Counted from the stretch's first letter, positions 1 through 7,791 are shown. The stretch is DNA of 64,000 bases from a bacterium (GCA_016932575.1 JAFGCO010000065.1:1-64000); one strand, 5' to 3'. Numbers and translations are program-made. Notes: generated from the sequence alone by a model not told the origin.

Positions 1-86
1 AATATAGTAATTTGTGAAATTTATCGCTCTGAAAATGGCCGGTTTTAAAGTGCCCTTAAGTGGCCGGTTTTGACTGCCCCCCGACA
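1..86. mobile_element. IS21-like insertion sequence terminus (partial)
   Basis: The edge at 86 reads, outward to inward on the minus strand, TGTCGGGGGGCAGTC. This has the TG...CA end and G-run that I recall from IS21-family termini. Two copies of TGGCCGGTTTT (36-46 and 61-71), 25 bp apart, fit the repeated transposase-binding sites inside IS21 ends. No istA/istB coding sequence is visible because the element would continue leftward out of the window. The family assignment is from memory of the terminus; the repeats and the abrupt junction with antitoxin-like coding sequence are seen directly. Confidence 0.55.
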
Positions 87-168
87 CGATTACAGCAGTT
101 TTATGGATCAGATTAATTATGCTGAGCCTGGCCGCCACTTTTCCAGAGAGGATTTAAATGAACGATAA
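87..168 (+). pseudogene. C-terminal remnant of an antitoxin gene
   Basis: An open frame reads from about 87 to a TAA at 166-168. It encodes a short tail with FMDQINYAEPGR followed by HFSREDLNER, which resembles the toxin-binding C-terminus of small antitoxins. It overlaps the PIN toxin start (158) by 11 bp, the usual coupling of antitoxin and toxin. The 5' part is replaced by the IS-like terminus ending at 86, so the antitoxin is probably truncated. Which antitoxin family it belonged to cannot be told from so short a piece. Confidence 0.5.
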
Positions 169-610
169 GTGCTTTATTGATACAAATATTTTTATCTACA
201 CCTTTGATCATTCAAATGTTAAAAAACAAAAAAAATCAAGGGAAATCATCGCAAATGCGCTCGAAAAATCAAACGGCATTATCAGTTATCAAGTCATTCA
301 AGAATTCTTAAATGCGTCTACGAAAAAATTCAAATCCCCTCTATCAATTGCAGATTCTCAAAGATATTTAAGTGTTATACTCGAACCACTGTGTGAAGTA
401 TTTTCAAGCATTGAATTATATCATCAGGCCCTGGATATCATGGAACGATGTCAATACTCATTCTATGATTCACTGATAATATCCGCTGCATTAAAGGCTG
501 AATGTCAAATACTCTATTCTGAAGATCTGCAGCACAATCAAAAGATACAAAACTTAAAAATAATCAATCCATTTATATTAAATGACGGGCTGACTGGTAT
601 TTTCAAATAA
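158..610 (+). CDS. PIN-domain (VapC-like) toxin ribonuclease
   Basis: This is a 150-residue single-domain PIN protein. The acidic residues expected to bind metal are present: D8 in the start motif FIDTNIFIY, E49 in QVIQEF, D104 in FYDSLI, and E122/D123 in YSEDL. PIN toxins of type II toxin-antitoxin systems are Mg2+-dependent endoribonucleases that cut tRNA or rRNA in the cytoplasm. The ATG at 158 follows a GAGAGGA Shine-Dalgarno and overlaps the end of an antitoxin-like frame, as in vapBC operons. The antitoxin appears broken by an insertion element, so this toxin may be orphaned, silent, or neutralised by an antitoxin elsewhere. The fold assignment is firm; the RNA target is unknown. Confidence 0.85.
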   Translation: MNDKCFIDTNIFIYTFDHSNVKKQKKSREIIANALEKSNGIISYQVIQEFLNASTKKFKSPLSIADSQRYLSVILEPLCEVFSSIELYHQALDIMERCQYSFYDSLIISAALKAECQILYSEDLQHNQKIQNLKIINPFILNDGLTGIFK

Positions 611-943
611 AAGGTACTCACGTAAATCCTGTAAATAAGATGAAAAATCTTGGACAGAAGCTATTTGATCGAAGCTGCATCAAAATCCCTGAAATGGACG
701 GTTTTATGGTCTTAGATTCAATACTTTGAAGCTAAAAATCGCCTTTTGATACAGCCTCAAATTTTTAAACCTCTGTCTTATTTTTTATATGATACAGATG
801 ATGAAACCCGCCCGAATCAAAATATACATCCTGTTGAAAAACAGGTATCCAGTTTACAATCGTGCATGTGGAGTAATAGTAGGACGTTTCATCTTTGTAA
901 ATTTTATATCTTTTCATTTTAAACATTTCATGGTACTGAAGAC

Positions 944-966
944 AGGGCTATGAAGCCCTTTGTTTA
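944..966 (+). terminator. Small hairpin, possible plus-strand terminator
   Basis: AGGGCT (944-949), loop ATGA, AGCCCT (954-959), followed by TTGTTTATT. The 6-bp stem plus T-rich tail would suit a weak intrinsic terminator on the plus strand, although the PIN gene ends more than 300 bp upstream. Confidence 0.35.
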
Positions 967-970
967 TTGC

Positions 971-994
971 GCCCTGGATTGTGAAATCCAGGGC
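971..994. other. Perfect 10-bp inverted repeat with 4-nt loop
   Basis: GCCCTGGATT (971-980), GTGA, AATCCAGGGC (985-994). The stem is perfect and GC-rich with a tetraloop, but no U-tract follows on either strand, so it does not look like an intrinsic terminator. It lies about 65 bp beyond the stop codon of the FISUMP lipoprotein, downstream of its variable-looking 3' end. Short stem with 4-nt loop hairpins occur downstream of variable regions in some DGRs, so that role is possible but unproven. Confidence 0.6.
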
Positions 995-1058
995 AATCGG
1001 AACATCAATATATCTGCGCAGTGTGCCTCTGCACTCTGATGGTTTTCTCTGGGCACAC

Positions 1059-2063
1059 CTAATCCCGAATAAGCCGTACACTAAAACCGCTCTCCAGATT
1101 GCTGCGGAGACGGTTCACGCCTGAATTAGTGTAACTCAGGTACCGGTGCCACGCGTAATAGGTACTGCTCTCGGGAGACGACCAGAAGTACGCGCCGCGG
1201 CCGAGAGCGCCAAAGCCGCCATCGCCGCTACTACGGTAACCGGCCGGAAGCGCGGAAAAGCCGCTTACGCCAAACGCATCTATATTTTCAAGACTTCCAT
1301 CATTCCATAAATGAGCTCTGCCTGCAAGTTTGCTGCCTATATAAGTACCGCGACCGCGAGAACCCGTATCATCTGCTTCTGACTGGCTCATGCCCAAATA
1401 CATCTCCAGTTCTTTCCATTCTTCATCAGTCGGCACATGCCAGCCTTCAGGCGCTATATTGCGGCTGTCGACAACTGCACACCAGTTATATAAATAACCA
1501 TAAGTATCCGCGATGGTTTCATTGTTGTCATAAGCGCATCGTGCGGCTGTTGATACTGCCCAAGTTGTATTGTTTGTTACTTTGGGGATAGCCTCACCGT
1601 TCCGGTAGTTGGTGACTTTAAAATTCTCCGCAATCCACCATTGACTTCCAATTTTTATAGTTCGGTATACATTACCGTCAATGTCCGTAACTGTTCTATT
1701 AACTGTAATATCAAGCGTTATATTCCCGGTGATTTCAAGATTTTGCTGTTCATGAGTCTCAATATCATTACCTGTAACTTGCAGTTTATACTGACCTGAT
1801 GTTGATATTTGAATGGAATATTCACCCTGCTTATTGGTAGATCCACTGAATATGTTTCGGGAATCAGACTGATTTGTTATAGAGACTAGAGCATTTTCTA
1901 CTGGCTCAGCACCACTTCCAAGATATTCTGCACCATTATCTCTGACAACTCCTTGAAGAATAAAAGTTACTGGAGTGTTTTCAGTTGGACTTTTTTTATT
2001 ACAACCAGATAAAACCATTATAAATAACACAGTAATTATAAGTAATGATACTTTGTTTTTCAT
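1059..2063 (-). CDS. FISUMP-domain lipoprotein, probable DGR variable protein
   Basis: This is a lipoprotein of about 334 residues. The N-terminus is a hydrophobic signal with lipobox LSGC (acylated Cys near residue 21-23), so it is probably anchored in a membrane, facing the periplasm or the outside. A carboxypeptidase-regulatory-like beta domain (about 35-125) is followed by a Fibrobacter succinogenes major paralogous domain (FISUMP, about 127-336), recognised by DGNVYRTIKIGSQWW, EGWHVPTDEEW, FSALPAGYR, YFWSS and the end SGFSVRLIRD. FISUMP domains have, as I recall, a C-type-lectin-like fold that displays loops for ligand binding. The last 55 or so residues are encoded by a GC-rich stretch whose codons look like adenine-mutagenised AAY codons. 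Three ATGs follow AAGGAG; the third (2063) gives the best spacing. No reverse transcriptase lies in the window. Ligand unknown. Confidence 0.8.
   Translation of the reverse strand: MKNKVSLLIITVLFIMVLSGCNKKSPTENTPVTFILQGVVRDNGAEYLGSGAEPVENALVSITNQSDSRNIFSGSTNKQGEYSIQISTSGQYKLQVTGNDIETHEQQNLEITGNITLDITVNRTVTDIDGNVYRTIKIGSQWWIAENFKVTNYRNGEAIPKVTNNTTWAVSTAARCAYDNNETIADTYGYLYNWCAVVDSRNIAPEGWHVPTDEEWKELEMYLGMSQSEADDTGSRGRGTYIGSKLAGRAHLWNDGSLENIDAFGVSGFSALPAGYRSSGDGGFGALGRGAYFWSSPESSTYYAWHRYLSYTNSGVNRLRSNLESGFSVRLIRD
1075..1250 (-). other. Putative DGR variable region in the lipoprotein 3' end
   Basis: On the coding strand this part of the gene is markedly GC-richer than its surroundings. Positions that in relatives are commonly Asn carry NNC or NNT codons: CAC, TAC, AGT, ACT, GGC, CTC, CGC and AGC. 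All of these are reachable from AAC/AAT by changing only the A's. CTG and GAG near the end are likewise reachable from AAG. Invariant anchors (YFWSS, GFSVR) are retained. This is the footprint of adenine-specific mutagenic retrohoming. The template repeat and reverse transcriptase were not found here. Confidence 0.6.
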
Positions 2064-2117
2064 CATCATCTCCTTATTTTTGCATTTGATATGTTAAAGT
2101 TATTTAATTTACTCTAA

Positions 2118-2714
2118 TTATATATTATGCTCACTAAACAACATGAATAGTAGCAAACTTATTAAACTTGCTAAAATTAAATGAACGCCGCATATTAATA
2201 CCTTTTGCTCCCTGGAGTAATTAAATGAAGATATTTTCGCCATTTCTATTCTTTGAATTACACATGAAGGTTGAATTCCATATGAAGCTTGAATAATTAT
2301 TTTTTTTAATGGAATAACAATTAGAAAAATACCAAAAACTAAGAAAAAACTGCAAATTAGATTTGGATAATGCAAACCTAACTCACGAATACCCAATCTT
2401 ATTCTATCATATTGAATTGTTTTAGGGTTGGATAGATAAAAATAGAATTTTTCTTCTATCAATTTTTCCTCATCACGCTTTATAATTACAAAACGAAAAT
2501 GATTAGGTGCAAACTTTGATAATGCCTTATAGTCATCTTTAAAAATAATACTACACGACTCACCTTCTTTTAAACATAATCTTTGACTATCACGTGCATT
2601 TTTAGTAAGAATTAAATAATCAAAAATTCCAATCGTAAATATAATTAGTAAAATCCAACGAAATTCAATCGGTATTACGGTTAGTGGTTCATATATTTTT
2701 TTTTCGCTTGCCAA
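2118..2714 (-). CDS. Hypothetical membrane protein
   Basis: I do not recognise this 198-residue protein. It has three likely membrane helices (about residues 19-37, 115-136 and 172-193). A charged, mixed alpha/beta stretch lies between the first two and probably sits on one face of the membrane. It appears to start at TTG (2714) behind AAGGA. It lies between the FISUMP lipoprotein and a helical-repeat gene, all on the minus strand and AT-rich, in a region of mobile-element debris, so it is probably accessory. It has no catalytic motif that I can identify. Confidence 0.6.
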   Translation of the reverse strand: MASEKKIYEPLTVIPIEFRWILLIIFTIGIFDYLILTKNARDSQRLCLKEGESCSIIFKDDYKALSKFAPNHFRFVIIKRDEEKLIEEKFYFYLSNPKTIQYDRIRLGIRELGLHYPNLICSFFLVFGIFLIVIPLKKIIIQASYGIQPSCVIQRIEMAKISSFNYSREQKVLICGVHLILASLISLLLFMLFSEHNI

Positions 2715-2845
2715 TGGTCAGTATTCCTTAAATAAACCAAATAATCCCCTGCATAACGGGATGAAAACAAACCGAAAACTTTCCTTGAAAATGTTATTCT
2801 ACTAAACTTAAATTGATGAAAATTCGTACGTGTTTTCATTCCCTG

Positions 2846-3529
2846 TTAATGCAGTTTATATGCGCCATTTCCATAATTAATAATTTCATCTTTAGTCATC
2901 TTACTATACAATTCCTTAGAAACTTGCCATATCGCATACTTGTTTTTAATTATGTAACTCTTACTATAATCTTTCCAGATTGTATATCCATTTTTTAAAA
3001 TATCTGATATCTCAATCAGATATTTTTTTAATTTATTATCACTTTCATTGTTAAGATGTCTTGATATATAATCTAGAGCAGTTAATTTGTCAATATGTAG
3101 AAGTTCATTGTAGGCAAACTTTCGACATCTCTTACTTGCATCGCTCATTCCATTATGTATAATAAGGTTTTTTAAAGAAACATTTTTTATCATTGAGGAA
3201 ATAAGAATAATATTTCTTCTTACGAGCCATTTCTTTGAGTGACTCAATTCCAAAATGATATTTTCCAACTCTGGAAAACTAGGAGCAAATTCAACAATCA
3301 ATGCACCGGCACAATCGTGAAATATTACCTCCCATGAATGACTTAAACCATCTCTGATAATTTTGATCGATTCTTTAGTGATTAAATTGTCTTCTTGGAT
3401 TCTGAAAAAAGCTGTGATAATTTCAATGATGAAGTGCTTATTCCTTTTATAGTGATATGAAAGATCACTATTAAAATAAACATCCCAGGCCTTGATTGCC
3501 TGCTCAAGGTTTTCTATTATTTTAACCAT
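2846..3529 (-). CDS. HEAT-like helical repeat protein, possibly 5'-truncated
   Basis: The product is an all-helical protein of about 227 residues, rich in Leu, Ile and Lys with paired-helix periodicity that suggests HEAT/ARM-type repeats. No family could be named. The ATG at 3529 (a TTG at 3538 is in frame just upstream) has no Shine-Dalgarno; the preceding bases are simply AT-rich. The 3' end of a group II intron fragment ends about 25 bp upstream, and the reading frame stays open right up to it. The original 5' end may therefore have been displaced by the intron. Codon use is AT-rich like its neighbour at 2118-2714. Confidence 0.55.
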   Translation of the reverse strand: MVKIIENLEQAIKAWDVYFNSDLSYHYKRNKHFIIEIITAFFRIQEDNLITKESIKIIRDGLSHSWEVIFHDCAGALIVEFAPSFPELENIILELSHSKKWLVRRNIILISSMIKNVSLKNLIIHNGMSDASKRCRKFAYNELLHIDKLTALDYISRHLNNESDNKLKKYLIEISDILKNGYTIWKDYSKSYIIKNKYAIWQVSKELYSKMTKDEIINYGNGAYKLH

Positions 3530-3584
3530 ATTTAACAAAAAATTATATTTTGATCGGGTAGGTCACGGGGCTTGTGCCCCGATT

Positions 3585-3626
3585 CCCCCTCAGAACTGTA
3601 CGTGACAGTTACCCCTCATACAGCTC
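3585..3626 (-). other. Group II intron domain V
   Basis: On the minus strand GAGCTGTATGAGG ... CACGTACAGTTCTGAGG forms the short, highly conserved hairpin of bacterial group II domain V, with the bulge region and terminal loop in the right places. A domain VI-like stem (GGGGC...GCCCC) follows at about 3565-3582. Confidence 0.8.
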
Positions 3627-3693
3627 AAGCGTTTCCAAAGGTTACCGTGTTGGGGCAACCCGACAATTATCCTCAATAAATCGCCAGTCTTAA

Positions 3694-4014
3694 TTATCTG
3701 GCTGAAAGCTCCCGCCAAAGCTTCGCTTCCTTCACATGCCTGCGTGTCCAGAAATATTTTCCATATTCAGGCGGGTAAGGATTTGCGTCCGCTTTGATCT
3801 TTCTGTGTCTCCTGATTCCTATGGAACATACTCTGATAACCTGATATATTTTGAGTTTGTCTTTAAGTCTGATGCTTACTGCAAAGATAACCTTTTTACC
3901 GGAAATTGTCCAATACTTTTTGGACGGCCACTTTCTGGATTTATGATGGTGTCTCTTACGCACCATACGCCACAGCTCATCAATGAACAATATTATATGC
4001 CATTCCGAGTGATG
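3694..4014 (-). pseudogene. ltrA: Group II intron reverse transcriptase/maturase, C-terminal fragment
   Basis: The frame encodes the C-terminal maturase part typical of LtrA-type proteins: RKRHHHKSRKW, then KKYW, then RHRKIKADANPYPPEY and KYFWTRR. These are the 'RHVKIKGxANPYDPEW' end motifs of the family. It is open only back to a TAG at 4015-4017, and the polymerase domain with its catalytic YxDD is absent. A nominal TTG at 3990 is not a real start. The remnant marks the intron as dead. Confidence 0.8.
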
Positions 4015-4407
4015 CTAAGGACACCCTTAAATTATCTGTGGGCTAAAAATCTGTAATCATCGCTGAGGTTCACATGAACTTATTCGGTCAGGGGGCGCAG
4101 CCAACGGATCTGTAGATCACAGGTCTCTCTCCGCCGGCTGGCGGATCGAGACGACAGCCTCTTCTGTCATCCCGAGCAGAGTCGAGGGATCTGTAACAAG
4201 CACCAAGCACCGCATACGTCAATCCGGTCATTGTGTATATCCATGGATCCTGCGGATCACAGGTCTCTCACTGTATTCAAGTGCACAGATTTTTTCACTT
4301 CTCATGAAATGACAAAGATGCGTATGTTTTCGCACAGTCTCTCTGTTGGAAGCATATAAACAGGAGATACTCGCACGCAGCAGAAATATTTTAATTTTAA
4401 TTGAATT
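4015..4407. repeat. Intergenic debris with interspersed repeats
   Basis: There is no gene here. A 15-bp direct repeat GATCACAGGTCTCTC occurs at 4115-4129 and 4255-4269. Between them, at 4165-4194, is a segment beginning TGTCATCCCGAGCAGAGTCG and ending in GGGATCTG. I recognise it as a dispersed intergenic repeat common in many metagenomic FCB-type genomes. The rest is unremarkable and lies downstream of the MerR gene. Confidence 0.6.
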
Positions 4408-4800
4408 TTAATCGAAATCGAGCATTTGGTCATCAAAGGCCGGGGGTTCCTCAACCGGTCCATCCGAATCGAGCAGATCTAAAATGGCTTCAAGTTCCTG
4501 AATGATCATGGGAATGGAAAGTTGTGAATGATCGGCTTTTTCTATAAGCGGCGCAATTTCAGGATGATTGAGCAGATATTCTATTTCATCGTCAGAGTGT
4601 CCCTGATCTTTCAGAGTCTTTATGCGCCGGATAACTTCCAGATCCTTGTCTTTGTACAGCCTCCGTCCCGTTTTACTGACAGAAGGCCTAAGCTCGGAAA
4701 ATTTCGTGCTCCATTGCTTTAAATCATACGGGCGCACATGAACAATGTCACAAACATCCTGGGTCGAATAGTACAACCTCCGGATTTCCGGACCAGACAT
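4408..4800 (-). CDS. MerR-family transcriptional regulator
   Basis: This protein has 130 residues. An N-terminal winged helix of MerR type (about residues 8-68) contains YYSTQDVCDIV, LKQWSTKF and TGRRLYKDKDLEVI. The Trp in the second helix and the GRRLY wing are hallmark features. The C-terminal part is short and acidic (ends DDQMLDFD) with no Cys, so it is not a metal sensor. It resembles the small MerR proteins found beside translation/competence clusters rather than classical MerR. ATG at 4800 is preceded by AAAGGA. It is the last gene of the cluster that contains pnp. Targets unknown. Confidence 0.85.
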   Translation of the reverse strand: MSGPEIRRLYYSTQDVCDIVHVRPYDLKQWSTKFSELRPSVSKTGRRLYKDKDLEVIRRIKTLKDQGHSDDEIEYLLNHPEIAPLIEKADHSQLSIPMIIQELEAILDLLDSDGPVEEPPAFDDQMLDFD

Positions 4801-4818
4801 GGAATGATCCTTTCCGAT

Positions 4819-5625
4819 TTATTTGTTGTACCGTTCAAATTTTGAAGGCTTGACCAGCGATGTACCATGGGAACAAAAATTAACAGCGCGCAATTTTATA
4901 TTTTCAATAACCCGTCCCCAATGATGATCCAGTTTGGCCTTCAAGCTCCACGCATTATCGAAAAGATAATAAGCTTTTCTTTCAAATACAAATGATAGAT
5001 CGTTCTTTTTTCGGATCCAGAAACCACAGCCATGCCGATAGCCCGCTTGCCTGCATTCGTGAATCACCTCATCATTATACCTGCCAAACGGGAATGATAT
5101 AAAATGAACAGGTTTACCTACCTGATCTTCCAGGTGTGATTTGGATTGTGTCAGTTCCTTTATCAGCGTATCCCGCGAAATCCTTGTTAAATCAGGATGA
5201 TGCACGGTATGAGATCCTATTTCAAATCCTGATTCCGATAACGTTTTGATTTTGGCCCAGGAAAGATGCCGGAACTTGATACCCCCGAGATTCACATCCC
5301 AATCGTTCAAAGAGCCGGCAAATCCTGTAATGACGAAAACTGTTGCCGTATATCCAAACTCCTGTAATATCGGATAGGCATATTCATAAATACTGTCATA
5401 TGAATCATCAAAAGTGATAACAAGGGGAAATTCTGGTAATCTCTGGTTCTGATTGAACAGATCATAAAGAGATACGGTTTGATAGTGATTGGCCTTGAGA
5501 ACAGACAGTATTCTTCTGAAGTGCTGGGGGTTTACTCTTGTTACCCCCCATTCAAAAGCGGGGTCTACTTTATGAAAAACCAGAACAGGAACCTCATTCC
5601 GGAGCATGGAACCATTCTCAATCAT
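4819..5625 (-). CDS. Polysaccharide deacetylase (NodB/CE4 family)
   Basis: This 268-residue enzyme has the CE4 motifs in order: motif 1 ITFDD at 70-74 (catalytic base D73, metal-binding D74), motif 2 SHTVHHP at 138-144 (metal-binding histidines), motif 3 FPFGRYN near 178-184. CE4 enzymes remove N- or O-acetyl groups from peptidoglycan, chitin-like or exopolysaccharide chains. No clear signal peptide is seen at the N-terminus (it opens VPVLVFHKV), so export is uncertain. The ATG at 5625 has an AGGAG box 6 nt upstream. It follows pnp by 84 bp and precedes the MerR gene by 18 bp, as the end of the same transcription unit. Confidence 0.85.
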   Translation of the reverse strand: MIENGSMLRNEVPVLVFHKVDPAFEWGVTRVNPQHFRRILSVLKANHYQTVSLYDLFNQNQRLPEFPLVITFDDSYDSIYEYAYPILQEFGYTATVFVITGFAGSLNDWDVNLGGIKFRHLSWAKIKTLSESGFEIGSHTVHHPDLTRISRDTLIKELTQSKSHLEDQVGKPVHFISFPFGRYNDEVIHECRQAGYRHGCGFWIRKKNDLSFVFERKAYYLFDNAWSLKAKLDHHWGRVIENIKLRAVNFCSHGTSLVKPSKFERYNK

Positions 5626-5709
5626 TTAAGCTCCTGATCACACTCCATGACGCAGCCGACCGATTTTCAGCTGATTTCAAAGTTTCATGTTATATTACAA
5701 TAAACCGGC

Positions 5710-7791
5710 TTACTGATCTTCTTTCTGGATCGCCTTGATACTCAGATCCATCTTGCCATCCGGAGTCATGCTGAGCAGTTTCACTTTAACTTCATCGCCC
5801 ACTTTCAGATGATCTTCAACCCTGTTGATACGCTGATGAGAGATATTCGAAATATGCAGTAATCCCTCTTTTCCAGGAAGGATCTCGACAAAAGCACCGA
5901 AGTTGGTGATCTTTTTCACCTTGCCATTGTATATCTTTCCGGATTCGGGTTTTTGAACCAGTGCCTTGATCATGTCAATGGCCTGGTTACAGGCATTCTC
6001 ATCTTCTGCAGCGATTTGAACCGTGCCGTCATCTTCAATATTGACTTCTGCGCCAGATTTCTCAACAATTTCCCGTATCATCCGGCCACCCGGGCCAATC
6101 ACAAGACCAATATCTTCCATATCAATTTTAATCAAGATAATTCTCGGTGCATAAGGAGACATGTTTTCCCTGGGTTCAGCAATCGTCTGATCCATAATAT
6201 CAAGAATCTTCATACGGGCCACGCGTGCTTTTTCAAGGGCAGAAGCCATAATTTCAGAGGAAATACCGGTAATTTTGATATCCATTTGAAAGGCAGTGAT
6301 TCCATTTTTGGTGCCTGCCACCTTAAAATCCATATCTCCCAGGTGATCTTCGTCCCCCAGTATATCCGTAAGAATCGCGACTTTGTTATCTTCTTTTACC
6401 AGCCCCATGGCAATACCTGCGACAGCAGACTTAACCGGGACTCCAGCGTCCATCAAAGAAAGTGAGCCCGCGCACACTGTGGCCATGGAAGAAGAGCCAT
6501 TCGATTCAAGAATGTCAGATACAATACGGATTGTATATGGAAAAGCCGCTTCTGCTGGAATCATCGGTTTAATCGCCCTTTCAGCCAGATTACCATGCCC
6601 GATTTCCCTCCTTCCAGGGCCCCTGAAAGGCTTGACCTCACCTACACTGAACGGGGGGAAGTTATAATGCAGCATATAACTTTTCCAGGAAGATCCGTCC
6701 AATCCTTCGATTTTCTGTTCGTCAACTTTTGTTCCCAGTGTTGCAACTGTCAGACTCTGGGTTTCTCCGCGGGTAAAAAGTGCCGATCCGTGGGTTCTGG
6801 GTAAAACAGAAATATCACAGAAAATATCGCGGATATCATCAAGGCCTCTACCGTCGATCCGTTGCTGCTTATCTAAAATCATTGAACGGACCAGTTCTTT
6901 CTCGGTATCATTGAAGATTTCATTAATTTCATATTCATGCTCCGGATATTCCTCGGCCAGTTTCGCCTGAATCTGATCCAAAAGCATATTTTTTGCATCC
7001 CGCCGGTCCATTTTGTTTTTATTTTTCAATGCGTCCATCAGATTGCCTTCAGCGAGTTGCTTCACCTTTTTAATCAGCGTCTTGTCTATTTCTTCGGATA
7101 TTATTGCCTGTTTGCTTTTACCGACTTCCTTGATCAGCTCGTTTTGAAGCGCGATGATTTTTTTTATGGCTTCATGCCCGACTTCAAGTGCTTCGAGCAT
7201 ATCCGCTTCGGAAATCTCCAGCGCTTCGCCCTCCACCATCGCTATGGCATCTTCTGATGCAGCCACAACAACATTCATATCACTTTGTTCAAGCTGTGAG
7301 AATTTCGGATTAATCACCCACTCACCATGAATTCGGCCCACATGAACAGCACCGATGGGGCCTTCAAAGGGAATATCTGAAATCGATAGTGCGGCAGAAG
7401 CACCTATAGTTCCGAGAACATCCGCATCATTCTCACGATCAGAGGACAGAACCGTAATGGCCACCTGGACTTCACGGTTGTAATCTTTAGGAAAAAGCGG
7501 TCTTATCGGACGATCAATCAGACGCGCGCTTAATACTTCTTTTTCAGAAGGTTTGCCTTCACGTTTGAAAAATCCTCCGGGAATTTTTCCCGCTGCATAC
7601 GCCTTTTCCCGGTACTCAACAGAGAGAGGGAAAAATCCCATTTTTTCTTTAGCAGAGGACGAAGCCACAGCCGTGGCCAATATCACCGTATCACCCAACT
7701 GCACCAAAACAGAGCCATTTGCCTGCTTGGCCATACGCTGGGTTTCAATTTTTAACTGTCGTCCTGCAAGTTCAATTTCTTTACATAACAT
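5710..7791 (-). CDS. pnp: Polyribonucleotide nucleotidyltransferase (PNPase)
   Basis: This 693-residue protein is the expected length. It has two RNase PH-like halves separated by an alpha-helical linker, then a KH domain (GxxG loop in VIGPGGRMI near residue 565) and a C-terminal S1 domain (about 624-690, GKVKKITNFGAFVE). The enzyme degrades RNA 3' to 5' with phosphate, or adds tails in reverse, in the cytoplasm and often within a degradosome. Conserved pieces such as GGFFKREGKPSE, LIDRPIRPLFP and FTRGETQSL are present. It follows rpsO by 48 bp, the widespread rpsO-pnp order. GGAG precedes the ATG. Confidence 0.98.
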   Translation of the reverse strand: MLCKEIELAGRQLKIETQRMAKQANGSVLVQLGDTVILATAVASSSAKEKMGFFPLSVEYREKAYAAGKIPGGFFKREGKPSEKEVLSARLIDRPIRPLFPKDYNREVQVAITVLSSDRENDADVLGTIGASAALSISDIPFEGPIGAVHVGRIHGEWVINPKFSQLEQSDMNVVVAASEDAIAMVEGEALEISEADMLEALEVGHEAIKKIIALQNELIKEVGKSKQAIISEEIDKTLIKKVKQLAEGNLMDALKNKNKMDRRDAKNMLLDQIQAKLAEEYPEHEYEINEIFNDTEKELVRSMILDKQQRIDGRGLDDIRDIFCDISVLPRTHGSALFTRGETQSLTVATLGTKVDEQKIEGLDGSSWKSYMLHYNFPPFSVGEVKPFRGPGRREIGHGNLAERAIKPMIPAEAAFPYTIRIVSDILESNGSSSMATVCAGSLSLMDAGVPVKSAVAGIAMGLVKEDNKVAILTDILGDEDHLGDMDFKVAGTKNGITAFQMDIKITGISSEIMASALEKARVARMKILDIMDQTIAEPRENMSPYAPRIILIKIDMEDIGLVIGPGGRMIREIVEKSGAEVNIEDDGTVQIAAEDENACNQAIDMIKALVQKPESGKIYNGKVKKITNFGAFVEILPGKEGLLHISNISHQRINRVEDHLKVGDEVKVKLLSMTPDGKMDLSIKAIQKEDQ

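Larger units (their letters stand above)
611..1058. other. Intergenic region without a convincing gene
   Basis: This AT-rich stretch lies between the convergent PIN toxin and FISUMP lipoprotein genes. The longest plausible frame I saw is a 29-codon ORF at 640-729 with no supporting features, which I do not call. Two clean inverted repeats lie near the right end (944-959 and 971-994) and are listed separately. Confidence 0.6.
3553..4014 (-). mobile_element. Truncated group II intron (3' portion)
   Basis: Reading on the minus strand, the fragment holds the last part of the intron-encoded reverse transcriptase/maturase (4014-3694), then a domain V-like RNA hairpin, then a domain VI-like hairpin. 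It ends ...CCTACCCGAT at about 3553, matching the usual AY end of bacterial group II introns. The 5' ribozyme domains and most of the reverse transcriptase are missing, so it cannot splice or move by itself. Confidence 0.8.

Noticed and set aside
640-729. 29-codon plus-strand ORF after the PIN toxin
   Set aside because: Too short, no recognisable motif, no clear ribosome-binding site.
3736-4056. Plus-strand ORF across the intron fragment
   Set aside because: Antisense to the maturase C-terminal fragment, whose motifs clearly fix the coding strand.
4819-5625. Polysaccharide deacetylase as part of an exopolysaccharide cluster
   Set aside because: No glycosyltransferase, polymerase or export genes nearby; its context is the pnp end of the translation cluster.
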